Assembly (NCBI GenBank): GCA_035551675.1
Contig: DASZMV010000040.1
Location: 186,001 to 250,000 of the forward strand
Source of the DNA: JAFECT01 sp035551675
Lineage (GTDB): Bacteria > Pseudomonadota > Alphaproteobacteria > Caulobacterales > Caulobacteraceae
Reading direction: 5' to 3'
DNA length: 64,000 bases
This document shows positions 15,480-23,974 of this stretch, piece by piece. Each line of letters opens with the position of its first letter. The first letter of the stretch is position 1. A program made the position numbers and the translations under genes. Below the pieces are notes generated by a model. That model had not been told where the DNA came from, made no database searches, and saw only the letters and a list, made by a program, of their open reading frames with translations.

Positions 15480-17570
15480 ATGGACCTCGATCGCCGCCGG
15501 TTCATCACCTGGAGCGCCGGGGGCGCTTTGTTGCTCGGCTTCGGCGACGTCGCTCTCGCCGCCCCGTTCGCGCACGCCGCTGAGCTGTCGCCCTGGATCC
15601 GGATGGACCCGGACGGGTCGGTGGTGCTGATCTCCACGGTTAGCGACATGGGCCAGGGCGCACGCACGGGCCAGGCCCAGGTGCTCGCCGACGAACTCGA
15701 CGTGCCGTGGGAGAAGGTGCGTATCGAGATGGCGCCCGACGCCGAACCGTTCCGGCTCGAAGGCCGCATGGTCACCGGCGGCAGCCAGTCGATCCGCCTG
15801 CATTGGAACGTGCTGCGCAAGGCCGGCGCAACCGCGCGCGCGCAACTGATCGCTGCGGGGTCCGAGCTTTTCGGCGTCGCCGCGCACGAATGCGACACCG
15901 AACTCGGCTTCGTCTGTCACACCGCGAGCGGCCGCAAGCTCGCCTATCACGACCTCTTCATCCAAGCCGCCGCCATTACGCCGCCGGCCGATCCGCCGCT
16001 GAAGCCCGCCGACAAGCGCCGCTACGTCGGCAAGAGCCTGCCGGTGGTCGGGACCGCCGACCGGGTCAACGGCCGTGCGCGCTACGGCATCGACGTGAAA
16101 CTCGACGGCATGCTGCACGCCACCATCCGTCAGTGCCCGACCTTCGGCGGCACGCTCGCCTCGGTCGACGAAGCGCCGGCGATGGCGATCCCCGGCGTGA
16201 AGAAGGTGGTGAAGCTGCCCAACGCCGTCGCGGTGGTCGCCGACCGCACCTGGACCGCGTTCAAGGCGTCGAAGGCGCTCGATCCACAGTGGACGCTCCC
16301 GCAGAGGCGCTCGAGCTCCATACAGATGGCAGATCAGTTGAAGGCCGCCTACGACACCGGCGATGTGCGTTCGATCCCGGAGGACGCGGCGCAGAAGAAG
16401 GCGCAGCTGCGCAAACATTTCGCCGCCGCCGCGCGCAAGGTCGAGGCGACCTATGAGGTTCCCTATCTCTCGCACTCGCCCCTCGAGCCGATGAACGCGA
16501 CCGCCCACGTCACCGCCGACAAGATCGAGCTCTGGGCCCCGACCCAGTTCCCCACCGCCTGCCGAAACGCGGTCGCCAAGGCGCTCGGCCGCCCCGTCGA
16601 TCAGGTCGACCTGCATGTAACCTTGATGGGCGGCGGTTTCGGGCGCCGGCTCGAGTCTGACTTCGCCGAGTTCGCGGCGCTGGTCGCGCGTGAAGTCGAT
16701 GCGCCCGTGCAGGTGCTGTGGACGCGCGAAGAGGATATGACGCACGACCACTATCGCCCGCGCGCCATGCTGACCTATCGCGTCGATCTCGAACCGGACG
16801 GATCGATCGGCGGCTATGAGATGATCGGGGCCGCGACCGACGATCAGGTCCTCGGCGGCGCTGATCCCGCGCCCTATCGCAAGCTCGGCGTGTGGGCGGC
16901 AACCCAGAGCAATGTCGCAATGGGCGTGCCCGCCGGCGCCTGGCGCTCGGTCGACGAATACACCACCACCTTCGCTCGCGAGAGCTTCATCGACGAATGC
17001 GCCCACGCCGCGGGCCAGGACCCGCTCGAGTACCGCCGCAAGCTGCTCGGCGACAATGCGCGCGGCCTGAAGGTGCTGAGTGCGGCGGCGGAGCGCATCG
17101 GCTGGGGCTCGCCAAAGCCGCCGGGCGTCGGACGCGGCGTCGCCATGCTGGCGGGCGCGGACTGGGGCACGGTCGTCGCCAATGCGGTCGAGGTCGTCGT
17201 CGTGGACGGCAAGATCAAGGTCAACCGCGTGGTCGTCGCCATCGACCCGGGAACCATCGTCAACCCCCAGCAGGTTTCGGCCCAGGTGGAGGGCGGCGTG
17301 ATCCTTGGCCTTTCCTCCGCGCTCGGCGAAGAGGTGACGGTGACCGACGGCAAGGCAGACCAGTCGAACTTCAACCAGTACAAGCTGCTGCGCATGCGCC
17401 AGGCGCCGGTGATCGAGGTGATCCTCCTGGAGACGCCCGACGCGCCGGTCGGCGGCGTTGGCGAACCGCCGGTGCCGGGGAACGCCCCGGCCCTGGTCAA
17501 CGCCGTGTTCGACGCGACGGGCAAACGCGCGCGGTCTCTGCCGCTGGCTTCGGCCGGTTTCACGATTTAA
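15480..17570 (+). CDS. iorB: Molybdopterin-binding hydroxylase large subunit (isoquinoline 1-oxidoreductase beta type)
   Basis: Large subunit of a xanthine-oxidase-family enzyme that hydroxylates N-heterocycles or aldehydes using water; the true substrate is not known. 696 residues from the ATG at 15480 (GAGGGAG upstream). It begins with a twin-arginine signal (MDLDRRRFITWSAGGALLLG...ALA), so the folded, cofactor-loaded complex is exported to the periplasm. Moco-binding segments include SDMGQGARTGQAQVLADEL, MGGGFGRRLESDF and PAGAWRSVDEYTT. The catalytic Glu lies in VGGVGEPPVPGNAPAL. The 2Fe-2S subunit, a cytochrome c and XdhC follow in one operon, so electrons probably go to the respiratory chain. 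Confidence 0.9.
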   Translation: MDLDRRRFITWSAGGALLLGFGDVALAAPFAHAAELSPWIRMDPDGSVVLISTVSDMGQGARTGQAQVLADELDVPWEKVRIEMAPDAEPFRLEGRMVTGGSQSIRLHWNVLRKAGATARAQLIAAGSELFGVAAHECDTELGFVCHTASGRKLAYHDLFIQAAAITPPADPPLKPADKRRYVGKSLPVVGTADRVNGRARYGIDVKLDGMLHATIRQCPTFGGTLASVDEAPAMAIPGVKKVVKLPNAVAVVADRTWTAFKASKALDPQWTLPQRRSSSIQMADQLKAAYDTGDVRSIPEDAAQKKAQLRKHFAAAARKVEATYEVPYLSHSPLEPMNATAHVTADKIELWAPTQFPTACRNAVAKALGRPVDQVDLHVTLMGGGFGRRLESDFAEFAALVAREVDAPVQVLWTREEDMTHDHYRPRAMLTYRVDLEPDGSIGGYEMIGAATDDQVLGGADPAPYRKLGVWAATQSNVAMGVPAGAWRSVDEYTTTFARESFIDECAHAAGQDPLEYRRKLLGDNARGLKVLSAAAERIGWGSPKPPGVGRGVAMLAGADWGTVVANAVEVVVVDGKIKVNRVVVAIDPGTIVNPQQVSAQVEGGVILGLSSALGEEVTVTDGKADQSNFNQYKLLRMRQAPVIEVILLETPDAPVGGVGEPPVPGNAPALVNAVFDATGKRARSLPLASAGFTI

Positions 17571-17580
17571 GGAGCGCGCG

Positions 17581-18042
17581 ATGACGAGCTTCACCTTCAC
17601 CGTCAACGACACGCCGCACACGGTCGACGTCGATCCCGACACGCCGCTGCTCTGGGTCATTCGCGACGAGCTGAAACTCACCGGCACCAAATACGGCTGC
17701 GGCATCGGTCAATGCGGCGCCTGCACCGTGCACATCGACGGCGCGACCACGCGCTCGTGCAGCGTGCCGGTCTCTTCGGTCGCGGGAAGCAAGGTCACCA
17801 CCATCGAAGGCCTGGAAAAGACCGCCGCGCACAAGCTGCAGGAGGCCTGGATCGCAGAACAGGTCCCGCAGTGCGGTTATTGCCAGTCGGGCCAGTTGAT
17901 GTCGGCGGCGCTGCTGCTCGACAAACATCCACAACCGACCGACGCCCAGATCGACCAGGCGATGAACGGCAATCTATGCCGCTGCGGCACGTACGGACGC
18001 ATCAAGAAGGCGATCCACCGCGCCGCCGGGGCCTCTGCATGA
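17581..18042 (+). CDS. iorA: 2Fe-2S subunit of the molybdenum hydroxylase (isoquinoline 1-oxidoreductase alpha type)
   Basis: 153 residues. The N-terminal plant-type 2Fe-2S domain has the ligand pattern YGCGIGQCGACTVHIDG plus RSC (about 39-60), and the C-terminal four-helix 2Fe-2S domain has CGYCQSGQ and CRCGTYGRI. It passes electrons from the molybdenum centre in the large subunit to the cytochrome. There is no signal peptide of its own, which fits export by 'hitch-hiking' on the Tat signal of the large subunit. The ATG at 17581 follows GGAGCGCG, and the stop overlaps the next start (ATGA). Confidence 0.93.
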   Translation: MTSFTFTVNDTPHTVDVDPDTPLLWVIRDELKLTGTKYGCGIGQCGACTVHIDGATTRSCSVPVSSVAGSKVTTIEGLEKTAAHKLQEAWIAEQVPQCGYCQSGQLMSAALLLDKHPQPTDAQIDQAMNGNLCRCGTYGRIKKAIHRAAGASA

Positions 18043-18401
18043 CACGCGCCTTATTGTTCGCCACCGTTGTCCTGATGGCTGGCGTCGCCAACGCCCAGGA
18101 CGGCGCCGCGCAGTTCACCGCGCACTGCGCCAACTGTCATTCAGCGACCGACAGCGACAGCACGCCGGAAGGTCCATCACTCAAGGGTGTCTACGGCCGC
18201 GCCAAGGCCTCGCTCGGCGACTTCGACTATTCCGCGGGCCTGAAGGCCAAGGGCGGCAAGTGGACCGAGGCGGATCTCGACGTCTTCCTCGCCGACCCGC
18301 GCGTCTATGCGCCGGGCAGCAGCATGCGCACCGTCGTCGCGGACGCCGCGACGCGCAGGGCGATCATCGCCTATCTGAAGGGCCAGAGCGGAGGCCAATG
18401 A
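18039..18401 (+). CDS. Periplasmic c-type cytochrome, probable electron acceptor of the hydroxylase
   Basis: 120 residues with a Sec signal peptide (MTRALLFATVVLMAGVANA) and a single heme-binding motif CANCH at about residues 30-34. The distal ligand is probably the Met in SSMRTVV. The pattern GPSLKGVYGR..ASLGDFDYS is a class I (cytochrome c550/c2-like) monoheme protein. It overlaps both neighbours by ATGA, so it is translated together with iorA and xdhC. Confidence 0.9.
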   Translation: MTRALLFATVVLMAGVANAQDGAAQFTAHCANCHSATDSDSTPEGPSLKGVYGRAKASLGDFDYSAGLKAKGGKWTEADLDVFLADPRVYAPGSSMRTVVADAATRRAIIAYLKGQSGGQ

Positions 18402-19441
18402 CCACCTCCGAACCTTCGCGTGGTGTTATCCCGGAGTCGGTCGATCTGTCGTCGGAGCCGGAGCCCTGGCCGCTGTTCGGTCTCGACGCCGATATCCGTC
18501 CGGCGCTCGCACGCGCCTTGCAGGCGGAGCGTTCCGCCGCCCTGCTCACCGTCTACGCCGCGATCGGCGGCGCCCCGCGCGGCGTCGGCGCCCAGATGCT
18601 GGTGACCTCCGACGGCAAGGCCAACGGCTATCTCGCCGGCGGCTGCGTCGAGGCCGACGCCATCCGCCACGCCCTGGCCTGTCTCGATGACGGCAAACCG
18701 CGCACCCTCACCTACGGCGTCGGCGGCCCCACCGACCTGCCGCTGGCCTGCGGCGGGAGCATCGAAGTTCTGATCGAACGCCTCGACTGTCGCGACGGCG
18801 CGGCGCGAGCGCTGGCGTCGTCCCTCGAAGAGCGCCGCTCTGTTGTGCTCATTACCGACGGCGTGCATCGCCGCTGTGTTTCCATCGACGACACGCACGC
18901 GCATGGCGACGAAGCCGGCGCGACCGCCAAGCCGTTCGAGGCCTGGCGCCTGTACGATCCGCCCAACCGCCTCGTCGTCGTCGGCTCCGACCCGACCGCG
19001 CTCGCCTTGACCGAACTCGCGGCGCGTTCGCGCATCGAGACGACGCTGGTGCGGCCCTTCGGCCCCGCCACCGAAAGCCCGGTCGAGGGCGCCCGCTATC
19101 GTCGCGATTCCATGACCGACGCGTTCAGCGCCATCGGCCTGGACCGCTGGACCGCCGTCGTCAGCGCAACGCACGACGCGGACATCGACCACGAAGCGCT
19201 GTACGGCGCGCTGTCGTCACACGCTTTCTACGTCGCCGCCGTGGGCAGTCGCCGCCGTGCGCCTGAAACGCGCGCGCGCCTGCATGATGCCGGACTGAGC
19301 GAGGCTGACGTCGACCGCTTGCACACCCCCGCAGGCATCGCGCTCGGCGGCCGCTCGCCGGGCGAGATCGCCATCTCCATTCTCGCGGAAATGATCGAGA
19401 TCGACCGCGCCACGCGCGCGACGCGCCGGCTCAACACCTAG
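18398..19441 (+). CDS. XdhC/CoxI-family molybdenum cofactor insertion protein
   Basis: 347 residues. Such proteins bind Moco, help its sulfuration or maturation, and load it into xanthine-dehydrogenase-type enzymes. The N-terminal XdhC_CoxI domain is seen at PRGVGAQMLVTSDGKANGYLAGGCVEADAIRHA, with the conserved Cys in GGCVE. The C-terminal Rossmann domain starts near NRLVVVGSDPTALALTELAA and ends VAAVGSRRRAPETRARL...GIALGGRSPGEIAISILAEM. It is last in the iorBA-cytochrome operon. Its stop shares the tetranucleotide CTAG with the convergent thiL stop. Confidence 0.9.
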   Translation: MTTSEPSRGVIPESVDLSSEPEPWPLFGLDADIRPALARALQAERSAALLTVYAAIGGAPRGVGAQMLVTSDGKANGYLAGGCVEADAIRHALACLDDGKPRTLTYGVGGPTDLPLACGGSIEVLIERLDCRDGAARALASSLEERRSVVLITDGVHRRCVSIDDTHAHGDEAGATAKPFEAWRLYDPPNRLVVVGSDPTALALTELAARSRIETTLVRPFGPATESPVEGARYRRDSMTDAFSAIGLDRWTAVVSATHDADIDHEALYGALSSHAFYVAAVGSRRRAPETRARLHDAGLSEADVDRLHTPAGIALGGRSPGEIAISILAEMIEIDRATRATRRLNT

Positions 19442-20463
19442 CGGTGCCGCCAGCCCGCGCGCTGGAACTTGATCGGGTCGCCCATGTACGACACCGCGAC
19501 CCCCTCGCCTTCGACCAGGTGCCCCACGACGGTGAGATCGCCGTGGTCCTGGGCCGCGCGGATCATGGTTTCGGCGCGGTCGGCGCGGGCGCAGCAAACG
19601 ATTTCGTAGTCGTCGCCGCCGGTGGCGAGATCGAGCAAGGCTTGACCCTGGTCGACGCGTTTGTGCAGCCACGCGCGCGCCGCGCGCGACAAGGGCAGCG
19701 CTTCGAGGTTGATCAGCGCCTTCAGGCCCGACGCTTCGGCGATATGACCGACGTCGGCGACCAGACCGTCCGACACGTCCGCGGAGGCCGATGCGTTGTC
19801 GCGCACCAGACGCGCCATGCCCACGCGCGGTTCCGGCAAGCGATAGCGCTTGGCCAGGGCCTCGACTCGCGCCGGTTCCAGTTCCGACAATTCCCCGCGC
19901 GCCGCCGCCAGCCCCAGCAGGCCGTCACCGATCGCGCCCGAAACCAGCACCAGGTCGCCCGACCGCGCGCCGCCCCGCGCCACCGCGCGTCCATGCGGAA
20001 CCCACCCGAACGCGGTCAGGCTGCAGGTGAGCGGCCCCGGCGTGGAGGTCGTGTCGCCGCCGAACAGATGGATGCCGAACTGCTTCTGGTCCTGCGCCAG
20101 GCCCGCGGCGAAGGCTTCCCGCTCCTCCCACCGGCAACGCTTCGACCAGGACACCGCCAGCAGGTAGCCGTATGGCTCCGCGCCCTTGGCCGCGAGGTCG
20201 GAAAGATTCACCCGCAACAGCTTGCGCGCCACCAGGTCCAGGGGATCGGTCTCCAGGAAATGCACACCCTCGACCATGGCGTCCTTGGTCGCCACCAGGT
20301 CGAACCCCATGCGCGCGGGCAGGACCGCCACGTCGTCGTTGAGGCCCTGGGCCTCGGGCGCGCCCTCGGTCAGCGGCTTGAACAGCCGCTCGATGGTCTC
20401 GAATTCGTCGGGACTTTCGGGCGCGGACGCCACTTCGGCTGCTCGCTGAGGCGGGGGGATCAC
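19438..20463 (-). CDS. thiL: Thiamine-monophosphate kinase
   Basis: Phosphorylates thiamine monophosphate to the active cofactor. 341 residues, typical. Conserved segments are NDDVAVLPA (metal site), ATKDAMVEGVHFL, RKLLRVNLSDLAAKGAEPYG, FGGDTTSTPGPLTCSLTAFGWV, ADVSDGLVADVGHIAEASG and ATGGDDYEIVC. It comes last in the nusB-JmjC-thiL part of the riboflavin block, overlapping the JmjC gene by 4 nt. Confidence 0.95.
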   Translation of the reverse strand: MIPPPQRAAEVASAPESPDEFETIERLFKPLTEGAPEAQGLNDDVAVLPARMGFDLVATKDAMVEGVHFLETDPLDLVARKLLRVNLSDLAAKGAEPYGYLLAVSWSKRCRWEEREAFAAGLAQDQKQFGIHLFGGDTTSTPGPLTCSLTAFGWVPHGRAVARGGARSGDLVLVSGAIGDGLLGLAAARGELSELEPARVEALAKRYRLPEPRVGMARLVRDNASASADVSDGLVADVGHIAEASGLKALINLEALPLSRAARAWLHKRVDQGQALLDLATGGDDYEIVCCARADRAETMIRAAQDHGDLTVVGHLVEGEGVAVSYMGDPIKFQRAGWRHR

Positions 20464-21650
20464 CCCTCGATTACCTCAAGAAAGCCGCAGGAGACAAATT
20501 CCTCGACCAGGGCCAGGCGAATGTCGTCGCCCACCTCGCCCGGGATGTCGCTGATCTGGAACTCGGTCGCGCCCGCAATGAACACGACGCTCTTCTCGGC
20601 GCCCCGGTGCACATAGCGGTGACCGCCGGGATAGGCGAAGTCGATCTTGTCGCCGTTGCTGGTCAGGTGCGCGATGGCCAGCGGATTGCGCCGCACCCGC
20701 GTGCGCGGGGTCAGGGCGATGGAGCGCGTGTTGTACCGGAGTTTCTCCAGATCGCCGACCGCGCGCGCCGAATGCCGCTGCAAGGCATCGCCGATAAAAT
20801 TGTCGGCGGCGCAGATCTGCCCCAGCCGCTGAACCCCCTCGCGCACCTGTTGCGGCAGGTGGCCGAGCCGCCCGCTGCGCACCTGCGCCGCCAGCCGCGG
20901 CGCCACGCCCGCGCGCAGCGGCATGTCCAGGTCGGACAGGTGATCGAGGCAGGCGATGATCGCCTCGCGCAGAGTCAGCGGCGTGAACGACAGCGACAGG
21001 TGAATCGAATCCGCCAGCGCCTCGACCGCGTGCGTGGTGCCGCGCGGCAGATAGAGCAGGTCGCCCGGTCCCACCTCGACCATCTCGGGTTGGTCCAGGC
21101 GGGGTGGAACATTTGTGATCGGCTCCCAGTCGTTGGGCAGCGGCGACGGCTCCTTCGACAAGAACCAGCGTTTCCGGCCGACGATCTGGATGACGAGCAG
21201 GTCGGTGTTGTCGTGATGCACCGGCGCCTTGCCGTCGCTTCGACTCCAGAACACCACGGCGTCGGCCGGGCGATGCAGCACGCACTCCAGCGCTCGCATC
21301 ATCTCCTGCAGCGAGGGTGTGAGCGGACGTACGTCGGGAAAGCGAACCGTATAGCCGCGGGCGTGCAAGGCCTCGATCTTGCCGGCGAAAGCTTTGGCGT
21401 CCGGCATAGCCTCGATCACCGGCGCAGGACCGCTCGGCGACGCGGCATGGTGCGTGATCGCCGACGACAGCGTCTCGTAGGCGCCGAGCAGAACCTTCGC
21501 GGGGTCGTTGCCCAAAAGCGTACATCTACGATGGTTGGCGTCACCCTTCAGATGAAGGAAGCGCCGCTCCAGCACGTCATCGAGGAAGCTGTCGAGCGGC
21601 AGCGGATCGAACAATCCCTGCAGAATGCGCTCCGCTTCACCCGGCAGCAT
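20460..21650 (-). CDS. JmjC/cupin-fold 2-oxoglutarate oxygenase
   Basis: 396 residues from the ATG at 21650; a GTG at 21716 could add 22 residues, but the fold starts right after the ATG (AERILQGLFDPLPLDSFLDDVLERRFLHLKGD). The Fe(II) site is visible as HxD in VHHDNTD with a distal His in LPRGTTHAVEALADSIHLSLSF, as in the bacterial ROXA/YcfD-like ribosomal-protein hydroxylases and related JmjC proteins. The C-terminus is a winged-helix-like region. The target is unknown; a ribosomal or translation-related protein is plausible given nusB beside it, but this is inference. It overlaps thiL by ATGA; a 150-nt, relatively AT-rich gap separates it from nusB. Confidence 0.82.
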   Translation of the reverse strand: MLPGEAERILQGLFDPLPLDSFLDDVLERRFLHLKGDANHRRCTLLGNDPAKVLLGAYETLSSAITHHAASPSGPAPVIEAMPDAKAFAGKIEALHARGYTVRFPDVRPLTPSLQEMMRALECVLHRPADAVVFWSRSDGKAPVHHDNTDLLVIQIVGRKRWFLSKEPSPLPNDWEPITNVPPRLDQPEMVEVGPGDLLYLPRGTTHAVEALADSIHLSLSFTPLTLREAIIACLDHLSDLDMPLRAGVAPRLAAQVRSGRLGHLPQQVREGVQRLGQICAADNFIGDALQRHSARAVGDLEKLRYNTRSIALTPRTRVRRNPLAIAHLTSNGDKIDFAYPGGHRYVHRGAEKSVVFIAGATEFQISDIPGEVGDDIRLALVEEFVSCGFLEVIEG

Positions 21651-21798
21651 GACATATCCCCGTCGCGCGCCTCTCGCCGTCGAGCGCGCAAAGAACAGAG
21701 TTCCAGGAACCGTCACGGAGTCAACGAAGGACCGATGACATTACTGAATATACATGCATTACGGCGCGGTAATAATTACGCGAACCTGTCGGGCATGT

Positions 21799-22386
21799 TT
21801 AGTCCCGTGCGTCGCGGGCAATCCCGTCAAGGGCCGCGTTCACGAACTTGACCTCGGCGGCTTCGCTGAACGCCTTTGCAAGTTCGACATATTCGTCGAT
21901 CACCACTTCCACAGGCGTGTCAGGACGCTTGATCAGTTCGTACGCGCCTGCACGCAATATCGCCCGCAACGTCGAATCGAGTCGCTCCAGACGCCAGCCT
22001 CCGGCCAACCGGTCGGCGATCGCACGGTCGAGCGCGATCTGGTCCTCAACCACGCCGCGCACAATGGCGGCGAAATAGACCTCGTCGGCGGAGGCCAACA
22101 GCTCGCCCTCGATGTCGGCGTCGAAGCGATGGTCGGTGAACTCGCGGATAACCTCCTCGACGCCCGCGCCGGCCAGCTCCATCTGGTAGAGCGCCTGCAC
22201 CGCCGCGAGACGGGCGACGGTTCGCGCGCGTTTCGCCTTCGACACGGGCTTGACGGGTTGAGCCACAGGCGAGGCCGGCGCGGCGGGCGGCGCCTCAGGA
22301 GATTTTTCGCGGGCGGCCTGCGCCTCCGCCAGCTTTTCGGCGACGATCCTCAGGCTCGGGAGGGGTTTGCGCGGCGTCTGACTCAC
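21799..22386 (-). CDS. nusB: Transcription antitermination factor NusB
   Basis: 195 residues from a GTG that overlaps the ribH stop (GTGA). The open frame continues upstream inside ribH, but that part is not NusB-like. Residues 1-55 are an Ala/Pro/Lys-rich extension, and the all-helical NusB domain follows (RARTVARLAAVQALYQMELAG...IDEYVELAKAFSEAAEVKFVNAALDGIAR). It binds boxA RNA with NusE in rRNA antitermination. The ribH-nusB pairing is common across bacteria. Confidence 0.94.
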   Translation of the reverse strand: MSQTPRKPLPSLRIVAEKLAEAQAAREKSPEAPPAAPASPVAQPVKPVSKAKRARTVARLAAVQALYQMELAGAGVEEVIREFTDHRFDADIEGELLASADEVYFAAIVRGVVEDQIALDRAIADRLAGGWRLERLDSTLRAILRAGAYELIKRPDTPVEVVIDEYVELAKAFSEAAEVKFVNAALDGIARDARD

Positions 22387-22838
22387 AAGCCGTCCTTCAG
22401 ATTGCGCTTCAGCGCGATGAGATCCAGACACGCTCGCGCGGCCTGGCCGCCCTTGTCGCCTTCGCTGATGCGCGCGCGCGCCCACGCCTGCGCCTCGTCC
22501 TCGACGGTCAGGATGCCGTTCCCGATAGCGACGCGTTCGCGCACCGCCAGGTCCATCAGGCCCCGCGCGGATTCATTCGAAACGATCTCGAAGTGATAGG
22601 TCTCGCCCCGGATCACGCAGCCCAGCGCCACATAGCCGTGATAGGCGCCGTGCTTCTCCGCCATGGCGATGGCGGCGGGGATTTCCAGCGCGCCCGGCAC
22701 GGCGAGGGTGTCGTGCTTAGCGCCGAACGCGTCGAGCGCATCCTTGGCGCCGGCCAACAGCTCGTCGGCAATGTCGGAATAGAAACGCCCTTCGACGATC
22801 AGGACCTTGGTTGCCGGGCCCTTGGGGGATTGGGTCAC
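22383..22838 (-). CDS. ribH: 6,7-dimethyl-8-ribityllumazine synthase
   Basis: Penultimate step of riboflavin synthesis. 151 residues with the lumazine synthase core: VEGRFYSDIADELLAGA, VPGALEIPAAIAMA, YVALGCVIRGETYHFEIVSNESARGLM (catalytic His in the E-T-x-H-F context), and GNGILTVEDEAQAWARA. The GTG start overlaps the ribB stop (GTGA). Confidence 0.96.
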   Translation of the reverse strand: MTQSPKGPATKVLIVEGRFYSDIADELLAGAKDALDAFGAKHDTLAVPGALEIPAAIAMAEKHGAYHGYVALGCVIRGETYHFEIVSNESARGLMDLAVRERVAIGNGILTVEDEAQAWARARISEGDKGGQAARACLDLIALKRNLKDGL

Positions 22839-23974
22839 GCGCCCTCCTCCAACTCATCGAATCTTTTCCAGCCGGTGATGCGCAGGCCGTAGCCCTCGAT
22901 CGCGGCGGGCTTAGGCTGGGTCGACGACAGCACGATCATGTCGCGCACGCCGAGGTCCAGCAGGATCTGGGCCCCCACGCCATAGTCGCGCAGCGCCTGC
23001 TCCGCTCGGGCCTGCTTGTCCTCGCCGCTCAGGCGCTGCGACAGCCATGCGGGGTTGGGATCGCGGATGAACACCATCACGCCCGCGCCGGCACAGTCCG
23101 AGATCGCCTTCAGCGACTGCGGCACATAGTTCTGCCGCGCCTCGACGTGTCCCAGCAGGTCGGTGGCGAAATCCACCTGGTGCATGCGCACCAGCGTCGG
23201 CTTCTTCGAGTCGATCTTACCGTGGGTCAGCACCACATGCTCGGCGCCGTCGATCGAGTTGCGATAGACGATCAGCTTGAACGGTCCGCCATAGACGCTC
23301 TCGAACGGCTGCTCCAGCACGCGCTCGACGTTGCGCTCGGTGCGCCGGCGATAAGCGATCAGGTCCGCGATAGTCCCGACCTTCAATCCGTGCAGCTGCG
23401 CGAACGCGACCAGGTCCGGCAGGCGCGCCATGGTCCCGTCGTCGTTCATCACCTCGCAGATCACACCCGCCGGCGCGAGGCCGGCCATGCGCGAGATGTC
23501 GACCGCCGCTTCAGTATGGCCTGCGCGCACCAGCACGCCGCCCTCGCGCGCGACCAGCGGAAACACGTGGCCGGGCGATACGATATCGTCGGGACCCTTG
23601 GTCGGATCGATGGCGACCGCGATGGTGCGGGCGCGATCGTGAGCGCTGATGCCGGTGGTGACGCCCTCGCGCGCCTCGATGGAGACGGTGAAAGCGGTGC
23701 CGTGCTGGGTGCGGTTCTCCGCGGCCATCGGCGGCAGGCGCAGCTGGTTGGCCCGCTCACGCGTGATCGCCAGGCACACCAGACCGCGCGCATGCTTGGC
23801 CATGAAGTTCACCTGGTCGGGCGTGGCCATCTGGGCGGGAATGACGACGTCGCCCTCGTTCTCCCGGTCCTCGGCATCCACCAGGATGTAGGGGCGGCCG
23901 TTGCGGGCGTCCTCGATGATGTCCTCGATCGGGGAGATCGGGCTGTCGTTCAGATTGGCCGGCTTCAGGGTCAT
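22835..23974 (-). CDS. ribB: 3,4-dihydroxy-2-butanone-4-phosphate synthase fused to a degenerate GTP-cyclohydrolase-II-like domain
   Basis: 379 residues. The N-terminal RibB domain (about 1-215) is intact: DAEDRENEGDVVIPA (metal binding), THGTAFTV-type segment HGTAFTVSIEAREGVTTG, and RAGHTEAAVDISRMAGL. The C-terminal 150 residues align in length and layout with GTP cyclohydrolase II, but where active enzymes have HSECLTGD and CDC zinc ligands this protein reads VRMHQVDFATDLLGHV; the zinc cysteines are absent. It therefore resembles the 'RibBX' type, in which the RibA-like domain is not a cyclohydrolase. A separate ribA is expected elsewhere in the genome. It overlaps ribE and ribH by 4 nt each. 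Confidence 0.93.
   Translation of the reverse strand: MTLKPANLNDSPISPIEDIIEDARNGRPYILVDAEDRENEGDVVIPAQMATPDQVNFMAKHARGLVCLAITRERANQLRLPPMAAENRTQHGTAFTVSIEAREGVTTGISAHDRARTIAVAIDPTKGPDDIVSPGHVFPLVAREGGVLVRAGHTEAAVDISRMAGLAPAGVICEVMNDDGTMARLPDLVAFAQLHGLKVGTIADLIAYRRRTERNVERVLEQPFESVYGGPFKLIVYRNSIDGAEHVVLTHGKIDSKKPTLVRMHQVDFATDLLGHVEARQNYVPQSLKAISDCAGAGVMVFIRDPNPAWLSQRLSGEDKQARAEQALRDYGVGAQILLDLGVRDMIVLSSTQPKPAAIEGYGLRITGWKRFDELEEGA

Noticed and set aside
14958..17705. A 915-codon open frame antisense to the molybdenum hydroxylase genes
   Set aside because: It is the shadow of a GC-rich gene in the complementary frame. It is rich in Arg, His and Asp, has no recognisable motif, and the + strand protein is a clear IorB/IorA homologue. 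The first 140 codons at its other end are likewise a shadow of the real gene at 14954-15382.
22835..23974. Calling this gene bifunctional RibBA
   Set aside because: The GTP cyclohydrolase II zinc ligands are missing, so only the RibB activity is claimed.
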